In this document: piece after piece, positions 1 through 7,514 of the stretch
Layout of the letters: each line of letters begins with the position of its first letter
Position numbering within the stretch: the first letter of the stretch is position 1
From: an uncultured Verrucomicrobia subdivision 3 bacterium
GTDB taxonomy: Bacteria; Verrucomicrobiota; Verrucomicrobiia; Limisphaerales; UBA11358
Length of the DNA stretch: 46,244 bases
Direction of reading: 5' to 3'
Assembly: GCA_903889895.1 (NCBI GenBank)
Contig: CAISYZ010000104.1
Span: 1 to 46,244, forward strand
Translations under genes and position numbers: made by a program
The notes under the pieces: generated by a model
Seen by the model: the letters and a program-made list of their open reading frames with translations, nothing else
Databases searched by the model: none
Told to the model about the DNA's origin: nothing

Positions 1-121
1 AGGCAATCACCGCCAGCGACAGCCAAACGAACACGAGGTAAAGATAAACGCCGTAATCCGAGATCAGGGCGTCCAGAAAATTGAACACGGGATTGAGCAA
101 TTCAGCAGGATTAAAGCTCAT
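1..121 (-). CDS. N-terminus of an unidentified membrane protein (cut by window edge)
   Basis: Reading leftwards from an ATG at 121, 40 codons are open to the window edge. The peptide begins [13 protein letters not shown] and runs into a hydrophobic stretch ([18 protein letters not shown]), which looks like the first membrane-spanning helix of an inner-membrane protein. A GGAGG Shine-Dalgarno lies a few bases upstream of the ATG, which is better than most starts in this window and supports the start. Only the first helix is visible, so no family can be assigned. The start codon overlaps the stop of a short upstream open frame in ATGA fashion (see findings). Confidence 0.6.
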   Translation of the reverse strand, partial: MSFNPAELLNPVFNFLDALISDYGVYLYLVFVWLSLAVIA

Positions 122-279
122 GGATTGCCCTCCGCTGAATTGATGATGGCTAGAACCGCTGCTTTGAGCGGTGCCGGAAGTTTTGCCCAAGCCGTGACAA
201 TTCGTGTCAAGTCAGGACAGGAAGGGATTGAATTTCGGGAGTCTATTCGGGAGTCATCTTCCGATTTCCCAATAAAAAG

Positions 280-368
280 TGGCGGAGAGAGGGGGATTCG
301 AACCCCCGATACCTTTTGGGTATTCACGCTTTCCAGGCGTGCGCGTTAAACCACTCTGCCACCTCTCC
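280..368 (-). tRNA. tRNA-Ser (anticodon GGA)
   Basis: The reverse strand folds as a complete 89-nt serine tRNA. The acceptor stem pairs GGAGAGG (5' side, 368-362) with TCTCTCC, followed by discriminator G and an encoded CCA at 282-280. The anticodon stem CACGC/GCGTG encloses loop CTGGAAA, giving anticodon GGA (reads UCC/UCU). A long variable arm (ATACCC..GGTAT) is typical of tRNA-Ser, and the T arm holds GGTTCGAATCC. Confidence 0.97.
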
Positions 369-401
369 ACGCGCTGATTGGGAAAAACTGACAGGTTGCA
401 T

Positions 402-429
402 TTTATCGCAGAAATCTGCCGCGAAACAA
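402..429 (-). promoter_or_regulatory. Possible sigma70-type promoter of tRNA-Ser
   Basis: On the minus strand a TTGTTT (-35-like, 429-424) is followed after 16 bases by GATAAA (-10-like, 407-402). The tRNA 5' end lies about 34 bases further on, leaving a short leader to be removed by RNase P. The match to consensus is moderate, so this is a suggestion only. Confidence 0.35.
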
Positions 430-641
430 GCCCATTCATAGAAAGTGTCGCCAAACCGAGTTTGAACGGCAGCGCAGCTCATATTAAACCAATAGATATT
501 TGATTGTCGGGTTGATACTGATTTGGAACGAACTCAACCGGCAACGAAAATACCCGCAAACGCCGCTCCCAACATCACGGCCATCACCGGTCGCCTTCGC
601 TGGAATGAATTAATCTGATTCGCTCCAACCACCGCCATGAT

Positions 642-1322
642 TCATGGCGCGCAGCAGTTACCGGACAGCACCGACGGGCTGACGAAGGGTATGCCCAACC
701 CCAGTCCGCGCAAGATCAGCAAGGCCGCCAACAGACAAATACCCGCCGGAATCATCGCCCGCAGTTTCAGGCGCAACGCCAGCGGGAACATTCGCCCGGA
801 CAAGCCAATGGCCAGCATCATCGGCAGCGTGCCCAGTCCAAACACCAGCATGTGGGTGCTCGCCGCAAAGACATTGCTGCGCGTCATGGCATTGGCGAGC
901 GCCACATAGACCAGGCCGCACGGCAGCAGGCCGTTGAGCATTCCCAGCAGCAGGACGGAAGATAAATCGCGCCGCTGCAACTGGACAGCCATGGCGGATT
1001 TCAATTGCAAGACCAGCCGGTTGACCGGCTCCGACAGGGCAATTTTTTTGGAGACCAGAAAGCCCAGCAGCAACAGCACGCCCAGCGAGATGGAAAGCCA
1101 GCGTTGCATGCCAGCCAGGAAAATCGACCGGCCCGCCAAGCCGGCAAAAATACCCAGAAGTGCATAAGTCAATATCCGCCCGGATTGATATATCAGGCGT
1201 CCGACAATAAACCGCCCTGCCCTGCCCGCTGGCACCGGCAGCGCCAACAGCAGCGGCCCGCACATGGCGGCGCAATGCAGGCTGCCCAACAGGCCAAGCG
1301 CAAACGCGATTCCAATATCCAT
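642..1322 (-). CDS. SafE/UreH-type (DsbD-like) membrane protein of the cbb3 cluster
   Basis: A 226-residue integral membrane protein with about six hydrophobic segments. It carries two related signatures of the UreH_2/sulfite-exporter (TauE/SafE) group (COG2836-like): GSLHCAAMCGPL near residues 14-25 and GLLPCGLVYVAL near 130. Proteins of this type commonly close cbb3-oxidase clusters next to ccoG/ccoH and resemble the membrane half of DsbD. The family knowledge suggests a role in haem/copper or thiol handling during oxidase assembly, but the substrate is not established. The gene abuts ccoH with no gap (1322/1323), so it is co-translated last in the cluster. The C-terminus ends in a Cys pair (GNCCAP), which could bind metal; this is speculation. 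Confidence 0.85.
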   Translation of the reverse strand: MDIGIAFALGLLGSLHCAAMCGPLLLALPVPAGRAGRFIVGRLIYQSGRILTYALLGIFAGLAGRSIFLAGMQRWLSISLGVLLLLGFLVSKKIALSEPVNRLVLQLKSAMAVQLQRRDLSSVLLLGMLNGLLPCGLVYVALANAMTRSNVFAASTHMLVFGLGTLPMMLAIGLSGRMFPLALRLKLRAMIPAGICLLAALLILRGLGLGIPFVSPSVLSGNCCAP

Positions 1323-1781
1323 TTATCTTTCCGCGACGGTGATTTTTTGTTCCAGGAAATATTCATCACTACCGGCCTGCCAGCAAACCCGTGCCACCCA
1401 CAGCCCCGGCGTCAGTTTGGCGACATCCAACGTCTGCGTGCCGTCAGCCTGAGGTGCGACCAAATAATGCCGGTCCAAATCCGGCGCGGAAGGGCGATAT
1501 AGCTCGATGTTGCCGGTAATTTTTTGCGACATTTGCCGCATCGGCAGCGTGACCTTGAGTAAATTGTTGGCGGCGTCCAATACCACGCTGGCACCGGAAT
1601 CTTTGGTGCGGGCAGCGCTGTCAATCTGCGTCTGGTATTTCAGCTCCTGCTCGTAATAATTCTCACTCACCAAACTGTCGCGATGCGAGACGGCGATCAC
1701 GACCACCCCCATCAAGGCGACGAAGATGAGCACAAAAAAAATGGCGATGCCCCAAGGCCATGGATTACGGCTGGTTTTCAT
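1323..1781 (-). CDS. ccoH: FixH/CcoH family cbb3 oxidase assembly protein
   Basis: 152 residues: a short basic N-terminus (MKTSRNPWPWG), one transmembrane helix at about 13-33, and a periplasmic domain. The layout matches FixH (PF05751), with the family-typical motif SENYYEQELKYQ just after the helix and a C-terminal VARVCWQAG segment. CcoH-type proteins associate with the cbb3 oxidase and assist maturation, probably with copper delivery by CcoI. The gene starts 2 bases after the ccoG stop and ends flush with the downstream SafE-like gene, so it belongs to the same transcript. Confidence 0.9.
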   Translation of the reverse strand: MKTSRNPWPWGIAIFFVLIFVALMGVVVIAVSHRDSLVSENYYEQELKYQTQIDSAARTKDSGASVVLDAANNLLKVTLPMRQMSQKITGNIELYRPSAPDLDRHYLVAPQADGTQTLDVAKLTPGLWVARVCWQAGSDEYFLEQKITVAER

Positions 1782-1783
1782 AA

Positions 1784-3253
1784 TTAGTTACGCGGGCCGA
1801 TGAAGGCCGTTTTGATGGTTTGAATCCGATGACCGGCGGAATAAACCCCGATGACCAGCGGCGTGGTGTCGTTGCGCATGGCTTGCGGATCAATTTCAAT
1901 CAACACGGAATTTTCCACCAACTTTTGTGCGGGGACGATGATGCTTCCATCGCCCATCACCTGCACGCTGCCGGGCAGCCCTTCGAGCCGCAGTTCCACT
2001 GGCAGATCGCGGGAAGTTTTGTTGACCACGCGCACCGTGTAAAGATTGCTGTAGTGGCCGTCCGGCATTTTTTGGAACAGTGAACCAGGCACCCGCAAAA
2101 CCGTGGCCTCGGCATCGGCGCGCGTGAAAATCAAAACCACCAGCAGCGACGTGAGCGCCAGCAAAACAACTGAATAGCCGATGATCCGGGGCGTGACGCG
2201 CAGCCGCTCGCCGCGCTCAATGCCGTTCAGCGAGGCGTAGCGGATGAGGCCGGTCGTCGAGCCGATTTTTTTCATCACATTGTCACAGGCGTCCATGCAG
2301 GCGGTGCAATGCACGCATTCCATCTGCGTGCCGTCTCGGATATCAATGCCGGTGGGGCAGACGGTGACGCAATTATTGCACGCCACACAATCGCCGAAGC
2401 CCGCGTAGCGGCGTTCGCCAAACCGCTGAGCGCGCCGGAGCGCGCCGCGCTTCTCACCGCGCTTGTAATCGTAGGCGACGACGATGGAATTTTCGTCCAA
2501 CAACAGCGATTGCAACCGGCCGTAGGGACAAACAAAAGTGCAGGCCTGTTCGCGGAACCGGGCGAAAATGCCATAGAAAAGGAGGGAAAAGGCGGTCATG
2601 AAACCAAGGCCCACCACGTGCTTCGCCGGCGGATCAACAATTATTTGGTAAAGCTGCTGCCAGCCGATGATGTAACTCAAAAGCACGTTGCCAACGAGAA
2701 ACGATAGCGCAAAAAAAACGGCATGCTTGAAAAGCTTCTTAAATATTTTCCGACCGTTCCACGGTGCCGCGTTCAACTCACGCTGCTCCGGTGCATCACC
2801 TTCTATGAAATATTCTATTTTGCGGAAGACCATTTCCATCATCACCGTCTGGGGACAAGCCCAGCCGCACCAGAGCCGGCCAAAAGCGGTCGTGAAAATC
2901 ACGACGGCAATAACGCCAACCAGCACCGCAAGGGCAAAGAGGATCATGTCCTGCGGCCAGAAAATCTGGCCGAGCACGACAAACTTCCGGTCGGGAATGT
3001 TCATCATCAACAGCGGATTGCCGCGGATGGTGATGAACGGGCCGGCGAACATGACGATTAACAACAGCCAACTGAACCAAGTGCGCCAGCGAAACCACAG
3101 CCCGGCCACTTTGCGCGGGTAAACCCATTTACGTTTGCCGGAGCGGTCAGCGGTAGCAATGTGATCACGAAAATCCGACCAGTTCACCGACTTCACGGAG
3201 GAATTAGCGGCGACTGCTCCTTTTTTGTCAGGCGATGTGGGAGGCGGATTCAA
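1784..3253 (-). CDS. ccoG: CcoG/FixG/RdxA polyferredoxin-type cbb3 accessory protein
   Basis: The body of the protein is unmistakable FixG: membrane helices, the loop FGRLWCGWACPQTVMMEM, the motif CTFVCPYGRLQSLL, and two ferredoxin-type clusters, CVACNNCVTVCPTGIDIR and CVHCTACMDACD, followed by an Ig-like C-terminal domain. CcoG is reported to act as a cupric reductase that supplies Cu(I) for cbb3 assembly. The start is uncertain. The reading frame stays open to an ATG at 3433, but that would overlap ccoP by 107 bases and adds a Pro/Ser-rich stretch unlike the family. A TTG at 3253 (used here, 489 residues) or a GTG at 3196 (470 residues, starting just before NWSDFRDHIATAD) fits the family length better; neither has a clear ribosome site. 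The two ATGs at the ccoP stop (3330 and 3327) are in another frame (see findings). Confidence 0.85.
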   Translation of the reverse strand: MNPPPTSPDKKGAVAANSSVKSVNWSDFRDHIATADRSGKRKWVYPRKVAGLWFRWRTWFSWLLLIVMFAGPFITIRGNPLLMMNIPDRKFVVLGQIFWPQDMILFALAVLVGVIAVVIFTTAFGRLWCGWACPQTVMMEMVFRKIEYFIEGDAPEQRELNAAPWNGRKIFKKLFKHAVFFALSFLVGNVLLSYIIGWQQLYQIIVDPPAKHVVGLGFMTAFSLLFYGIFARFREQACTFVCPYGRLQSLLLDENSIVVAYDYKRGEKRGALRRAQRFGERRYAGFGDCVACNNCVTVCPTGIDIRDGTQMECVHCTACMDACDNVMKKIGSTTGLIRYASLNGIERGERLRVTPRIIGYSVVLLALTSLLVVLIFTRADAEATVLRVPGSLFQKMPDGHYSNLYTVRVVNKTSRDLPVELRLEGLPGSVQVMGDGSIIVPAQKLVENSVLIEIDPQAMRNDTTPLVIGVYSAGHRIQTIKTAFIGPRN

Positions 3254-3326
3254 AATATTTTTCGTCAGGGGAGTTTCCGCCTCGCCTCCGGTTTCGTCAA
3301 CCGAAGACGAGGCGAACGGGAAACCA

Positions 3327-3920
3327 TCATTCGAAAGAGCTGGGGCCGGCGGCTTTGGCAGGAGCCAGATTTTCCGGCAGTTTACCGGGCGTGGCGAGTT
3401 TGGTGCCGCGCAGTGTGTAGATGTAGCTGGCAACCGACTGAATTTCGTCCGGCTTCAAAACCGTTTTCCAAGTAACCATGCCTTTGGCCGGCACACCGTC
3501 CCAGATGACTTTCACGGTGTCGCAATAATTGCTGCCGTGAATCCAGTAATCGTCCGTGAGGTTCGGGCCGACAAGCCCACCGCCGTCGGCGCGATGGCAA
3601 GGCGCGCAAAACTTGGCGTATGTCTGGCGGCCATTTTCGATGACCACCGCATCCTTGGATGGCTGTAGCGACGGGATGGACGACTCGAAATTGCCCATCG
3701 CCGCCGTCTTGATGGCGTTTCCCGCCTTCATTTCCTTGTCATATTCAGCGGCCTGCAAATCGCCCACTTTGGCGACATGGTAGTAGACCAGATAAACCGC
3801 CGCGAAGATGATGGTGATGTAAAATAGCCACACCCACCAGCGCGGCAAATTATTGTCGAGTTCCTGGATGCCGTCGTAATTGTGATCGAGCAGCAAGGGT
3901 TCTTTTGGTTCGTTGCTCAT
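3327..3920 (-). CDS. ccoP: CcoP-type subunit of cbb3 oxidase with a single haem c
   Basis: 197 residues. The N-terminus (LLLDHNYDGIQELDNNLPRW, then WLFYITIIFAAVYLVYYH as one helix) is the CcoP N-terminal domain, PF14715. One cytochrome c domain follows, with haem motif CAPCH at about residue 107 and a distal methionine candidate in AKGMVTWK. CcoP normally has two CxxCH haem sites and about 290 residues; here only one is present and the protein is correspondingly short. It feeds electrons from soluble cytochrome c to CcoO/CcoN. The start was placed at MSNEPKEP (3920) because upstream codons to 3986 overlap ccoQ and do not resemble the family. It lies 4 bases after ccoQ. Confidence 0.93.
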   Translation of the reverse strand: MSNEPKEPLLLDHNYDGIQELDNNLPRWWVWLFYITIIFAAVYLVYYHVAKVGDLQAAEYDKEMKAGNAIKTAAMGNFESSIPSLQPSKDAVVIENGRQTYAKFCAPCHRADGGGLVGPNLTDDYWIHGSNYCDTVKVIWDGVPAKGMVTWKTVLKPDEIQSVASYIYTLRGTKLATPGKLPENLAPAKAAGPSSFE

Positions 3921-3924
3921 AATT

Positions 3925-4122
3925 TTAGCGTTGGGAAGTTTCTTTGGCCTTGTCCGCGCATTCGCCGCTGTCCAGCGGCAACGCACTCATTTTGTTCAGA
4001 TAACTTTTTTTCTGGAGAAAAGCCCAGACGAGCATTCCCGTGAAAAAGATGAAGAAGAGGCTGATGGAAATGACGCCGTAAAGGCCGACGCCATTCATGC
4101 TGCAAATGATTTTTTCTTCCAT
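3925..4122 (-). CDS. ccoQ: CcoQ/FixQ-like small membrane subunit
   Basis: 65 residues with one hydrophobic helix (YGVISISLFFIFFTGMLVWAF) followed by a short polar tail with KKSYLNKMSALPLD, the usual plan of CcoQ/FixQ. It sits between ccoNO and ccoP as expected. A GAGGAA Shine-Dalgarno about 8 bases before the ATG at 4122 supports the start. CcoQ stabilises the cbb3 complex and the CcoP interaction. Sequence conservation in this family is low, so the call rests on size, helix and position. Confidence 0.85.
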   Translation of the reverse strand: MEEKIICSMNGVGLYGVISISLFFIFFTGMLVWAFLQKKSYLNKMSALPLDSGECADKAKETSQR

Positions 4123-4139
4123 AATATTTTCCTCGATGG

Positions 4140-6272
4140 TTATTTGGCGGTGGTGGCGACCGGCGCATTTTTGATGTCCGTGCCCAGTCGTTGCAGGTAA
4201 GCGATGAGCGCGACAATTTCCTTGTCGGGTTCGCAGTTCACCGAGCCTTGTTTAAGATTGGCGACCACCTTGGCGGCCTGCTCGTCAATTTCCGCGCGGG
4301 CACCAGCGATGCGGTCGGCGGTGTAGGGCACGCCCACCCGGCGCAATGCGTTCAGCCGGTCTTCGATGGATTGAATGTCCAGCTTCTGCGTCAGCAACCA
4401 CGGGTATCGCGGCATGATTGAACCAGGCGAGACGTTGCCGGGATTGTCCATGTGGTTGAAATGCCATGCATCGGGATATTTGCCACCTTCGCGCGCGAGG
4501 TCCGGGCCTTTGCGCTCCGAACCCCAAAGGAACGGATGATCGTAAACATATTCACCCGCCTTGGAATATTCGCCGTAGCGTTCGGTCTCGGAACGGAACG
4601 GCCGGATCATCTGCGAATGGCAGCCGAGGCAGCCTTCGCGGATGTAGATGTCGCGCCCGAGCACTTCCAGCGGCGTGTAAGGATGCACGCTGGCGATGGT
4701 CGGCACGTTTTCCTTGATGAGGAACAACGGAATCAATTCCACCGCGCCGCCGATGAGCAAGGCCACCGCCGCGAGCACGGTGAAGAACAGCGGCTTGCCT
4801 TCGAGCATACGATGAAACGCAAATTTGCCGTGCGTCGCCTCGGCCTTTTCCAGCGCCGGTGCCTGCGCCTCGGTGTCCGGCTCAAATTTGCCAGCCTTCG
4901 CGGTCTTGTAGAGGTTGTAAGCCATCAGCAAAGCGCCGACGAAATACAGGGTGCCGCCCACGGCGCGCAACCGGAACATCGGCACAACTTGCACGATGGA
5001 TTCCAGAAAATTCGGATATTGCAGGAAGCCGTCCTTGTTGAATTGCTTCCACATCAGACCCTCGGTGAGGCCCGCGACATAAATCGGAATCAGATAGAAA
5101 ACAATGCCGAGCGTGCCGATCCAGAAATGATAGTTCGCCAGCTTGGTGGACCAGAGCTTGGTGTTGTAAAGCCGTGGGAACAGGTAATACAACATCGAGA
5201 AGGTCAGAAAACCATTCCAGCCGAGCGCGCCGCCGTGGGCGTGGGCAATCGTCCAGTCGGTGTAGTGCGTCAGGCCGTTGACGGATTTGATGGACATCAG
5301 CGGACCTTCGAGCGTCGCCATGCCGTAGGCCGTGACTGCTGCCACCATGAATTTCAAAACCGGATCCTGCCGGACTTTGTCCCAAGCACCGCGCAACGTG
5401 AGCAAGCCATTCAACATGCCGCCCCAACTTGGCGCGATCAGCATCAACGAGAACACCATGCCCAGCGATTGCGCCCAGTCCGGCAGCGCCGTGTAAAGCA
5501 GATGGTGCGGACCGGCCCAGATATAAAGAAACACCAGCGCCCAGAAGTGAATGATTGAAAGTCGATAGCTGAAAACTGGTCGGCCGGCCGCTTTCGGCAG
5601 GAAATAATACATCAGGCCGAGATACGGCGTCGTCAGAAAGAACGCGACGGCGTTGTGGCCATACCACCATTGCACCAGTGCGTCCTGCACGCCGGCATAC
5701 ATCGAATAGCTCTTGAACAGGCCGGCGGGCATCGTCATCGAGTTGGTGATGTGCAGCACGGCGATGGCAATCACCGTCGAAATATAAAACCAAATCGCGA
5801 CATACATGTGTTTCTCGCGGCGCTTGACCAGCGTGCCGAAGAAATTCACCGCGAACGCCACCCAGACAATTGTGATGGCGATTTTAATCGGCCATTCCAG
5901 TTCCGCGTATTCCTTGCTCGTGGTGAAGCCCATCGGCAGCGTGATCGCGGCGGAAACAATGATCGTCTGCCAGCCCCAGAAATTGAACCAGCTCAGAAAA
6001 TCGCTGAACATGCGCGCCTTGCACAGCCGTTGCAGCGAATAGTAAATGCCCATGAACATGCCGTTGCCAACGAAGGCGAAAATGACGGCGTTCGTGTGCA
6101 GCGGGCGGATGCGGCCGAAGGTGATGTATTGCAGGTTCAGACTCGCGCCAGGGAGAAATAATTCCACCGCCGCAATCAGGCCGACCAACATGCCGACAAT
6201 GCCCCACACGACGGTCGCGATGCCGAAAGCCCGCACGATCCGGTTGTCATATTTGAAGGTTTCTATGTTCAT
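4140..6272 (-). CDS. ccoNO: Fused CcoN-CcoO, catalytic and monohaem subunits of cbb3 cytochrome oxidase
   Basis: 710 residues joining two normally separate subunits. Residues 1 to about 470 are CcoN, the haem-copper oxidase core that reduces O2 to water and pumps protons. Visible ligands are His in RPLHTNAVIFAF (about 62), the CuB/cross-link region WWYGHNAVAFF (about 206), the His pair in AGPHHLLYT (about 257) and the haem ligands in HAHGGALGW (about 345). After a charged linker (EAQAPALEKAEATHGK) and a new transmembrane helix comes CcoO, with haem c motif REGCLGCHSQMIRPFR at about 548 and the conserved WGSERKGPDLAR. There is no stop or frameshift between halves. Fused CcoNO is known from several phyla, so it is real but not unique. 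It starts after an intercistronic hairpin and precedes ccoQ by 17 bases. Confidence 0.97.
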   Translation of the reverse strand: MNIETFKYDNRIVRAFGIATVVWGIVGMLVGLIAAVELFLPGASLNLQYITFGRIRPLHTNAVIFAFVGNGMFMGIYYSLQRLCKARMFSDFLSWFNFWGWQTIIVSAAITLPMGFTTSKEYAELEWPIKIAITIVWVAFAVNFFGTLVKRREKHMYVAIWFYISTVIAIAVLHITNSMTMPAGLFKSYSMYAGVQDALVQWWYGHNAVAFFLTTPYLGLMYYFLPKAAGRPVFSYRLSIIHFWALVFLYIWAGPHHLLYTALPDWAQSLGMVFSLMLIAPSWGGMLNGLLTLRGAWDKVRQDPVLKFMVAAVTAYGMATLEGPLMSIKSVNGLTHYTDWTIAHAHGGALGWNGFLTFSMLYYLFPRLYNTKLWSTKLANYHFWIGTLGIVFYLIPIYVAGLTEGLMWKQFNKDGFLQYPNFLESIVQVVPMFRLRAVGGTLYFVGALLMAYNLYKTAKAGKFEPDTEAQAPALEKAEATHGKFAFHRMLEGKPLFFTVLAAVALLIGGAVELIPLFLIKENVPTIASVHPYTPLEVLGRDIYIREGCLGCHSQMIRPFRSETERYGEYSKAGEYVYDHPFLWGSERKGPDLAREGGKYPDAWHFNHMDNPGNVSPGSIMPRYPWLLTQKLDIQSIEDRLNALRRVGVPYTADRIAGARAEIDEQAAKVVANLKQGSVNCEPDKEIVALIAYLQRLGTDIKNAPVATTAK

Positions 6273-6302
6273 ATTATATTTTTCTTAACTGTTCAATTCA
6301 AC

Positions 6303-6338
6303 AACCGGCGGCGCAGCCACCCGACTGCGCCGCCGGTT
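6303..6338 (-). terminator. Strong intercistronic hairpin upstream of ccoNO
   Basis: AACCGGCGGCGCAG (6303-6316) and CTGCGCCGCCGGTT (6325-6338) are a perfect 14-bp inverted repeat around an 8-base loop, between the barrel gene and ccoNO. On the minus strand it is followed by only a weak T-rich stretch (GTTGTTGAATTG). It could be a partial terminator, an attenuator, or a processing/stability hairpin that raises ccoNO mRNA over the upstream genes. Confidence 0.6.
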
Positions 6339-6345
6339 TGGGAGG

Positions 6346-7272
6346 TTAAAAACGCCAAATCACATCCGCTGTGATACGTCCGGCAAAAATTCCGACCGGA
6401 TGCACCACGCCAGCTTCATAAGCCACACCGGCGTCAATGTTTTTGGTAAAGCGCGTGCGGAATCCGCCACCGATCGTGAACTGCGTAGTGCCGCGCGCCG
6501 CCGAGCTGCCGAAGTTGATGAGGTCATAGCCCTCGGTGTTGAGCGGCACGGCTTTCAGAGACTGATTGGCCTGACTTTCTCCATCGGAAAGAATCGTGTA
6601 GCCGTTTGCCACAAAGAACGGAACGAACCACTGGCAGGTGTAATAATCCACCTGCGCGCTGTAATGCAGTTGCGACGTCTCCTTAGCAAAGTCGTTAGGG
6701 ATGATGACGCCGAGGTTGCCGGTGATGTGCAGGTTATTGAAGCCTTTCTCTGCCGAGACAAAGACATTTTCCTGGCCGGAACCGTGATCTTGAAAAACAT
6801 CCGTGCTACCGCTTGGAGCCGTCACCGTAAAGCCGGGCGTTACGATCAACTGACTATCTTTGTTATCCACCAGCGCGTATTTCAAACCGGCCGAGAGATC
6901 GCCCCAGCCGTATTTGTGGCCCAACGTGTGTGACGGATCGAACTCAATGTAGCCGTCCTTCGTCGCGATGATGGCCAGCCGGTCGGTCAAGGCATACCGA
7001 AGTTGCAACGCCATCACCTGCACGCTGCCGCCGAGCGGCACACCCGCGCCCTTGTCGCCGGCATAATGAAACGTGTTCGGTAGAAAATGATACATGTAAA
7101 TCGGCCGCACTTCGCTCGTGATGCGCGGATCCTCGAAATAAATCGGGTTCGCCACCGGCGAAATCGTGTTGTCCAACCAGCTGACCGCGTTGGTGTCGCT
7201 GGCGCTGTAGGCGGCTGTCGCCGAAACGGCCAGCACCGCCGTTGTGATACCTATTTGTATAGAGGTTTTCAT
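6346..7272 (-). CDS. Predicted outer-membrane beta-barrel protein embedded in the cbb3 cluster
   Basis: 308 residues. The N-terminus MKTSIQIGITTAVLAVSATA then AYSASD is a clear Sec signal peptide with an AxA-type cleavage region. The rest alternates short amphipathic strands (VMALQLRYALTDRLAIIATK, DLSAGLKYALVDN, FTIGGGFRTRF) and ends in ADVIWRF, a terminal aromatic residue as used by the Bam machinery. The pattern fits an outer-membrane barrel; I do not recognise a characterised family. The start overlaps the ccoS stop (ATGA), so it is translationally coupled to an oxidase assembly gene, and it is followed by ccoNO. A role in metal or solute passage for oxidase assembly is only an inference from position. 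Confidence 0.8.
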   Translation of the reverse strand: MKTSIQIGITTAVLAVSATAAYSASDTNAVSWLDNTISPVANPIYFEDPRITSEVRPIYMYHFLPNTFHYAGDKGAGVPLGGSVQVMALQLRYALTDRLAIIATKDGYIEFDPSHTLGHKYGWGDLSAGLKYALVDNKDSQLIVTPGFTVTAPSGSTDVFQDHGSGQENVFVSAEKGFNNLHITGNLGVIIPNDFAKETSQLHYSAQVDYYTCQWFVPFFVANGYTILSDGESQANQSLKAVPLNTEGYDLINFGSSAARGTTQFTIGGGFRTRFTKNIDAGVAYEAGVVHPVGIFAGRITADVIWRF

Positions 7273-7490
7273 TTGATGTGTTTTGGATTCGGCTGCTCTT
7301 GAATTTGGATGAAGGCCGGTTCCGGAGCAGCATTGCCCCCGACCTTGCCGGAATTTTCCTCCGCCAGCACCCGCATGGCGGGTGTCAACGTGTCTTCATA
7401 CTGCCCGCTCCGGACTGCCCAGACGAAGCCTGCGAGGAACAGCAGGGCCACGGCTAGGCTGGCCAGGATGAGCAGGATGATGACGTTCAT
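7269..7490 (-). CDS. ccoS: CcoS, cbb3-type oxidase assembly protein
   Basis: 73 residues beginning MNVIILLILASLAVALLFLA, one transmembrane helix, followed by GFVWAVRSGQYEDTLTPAMR. The helix plus the short SGQYxDxxTPxxR motif is diagnostic for the CcoS family (PF03597). CcoS is needed in other bacteria for cofactor (haem/CuB) insertion into the oxidase. A 30-residue tail rich in Pro/Gln is longer than in many homologues. It overlaps the downstream barrel gene by 4 bases and follows the AraC-type regulator. Confidence 0.92.
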   Translation of the reverse strand: MNVIILLILASLAVALLFLAGFVWAVRSGQYEDTLTPAMRVLAEENSGKVGGNAAPEPAFIQIQEQPNPKHIK

Positions 7491-7514
7491 GGAATATTTA
7501 AGCGCCGGGTTTAA

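Noticed and set aside
125..349. Plus-strand open frame containing GERGIRTPDT
   Set aside because: This string is the well-known translation of an antisense tRNA-Ser gene, not a protein.
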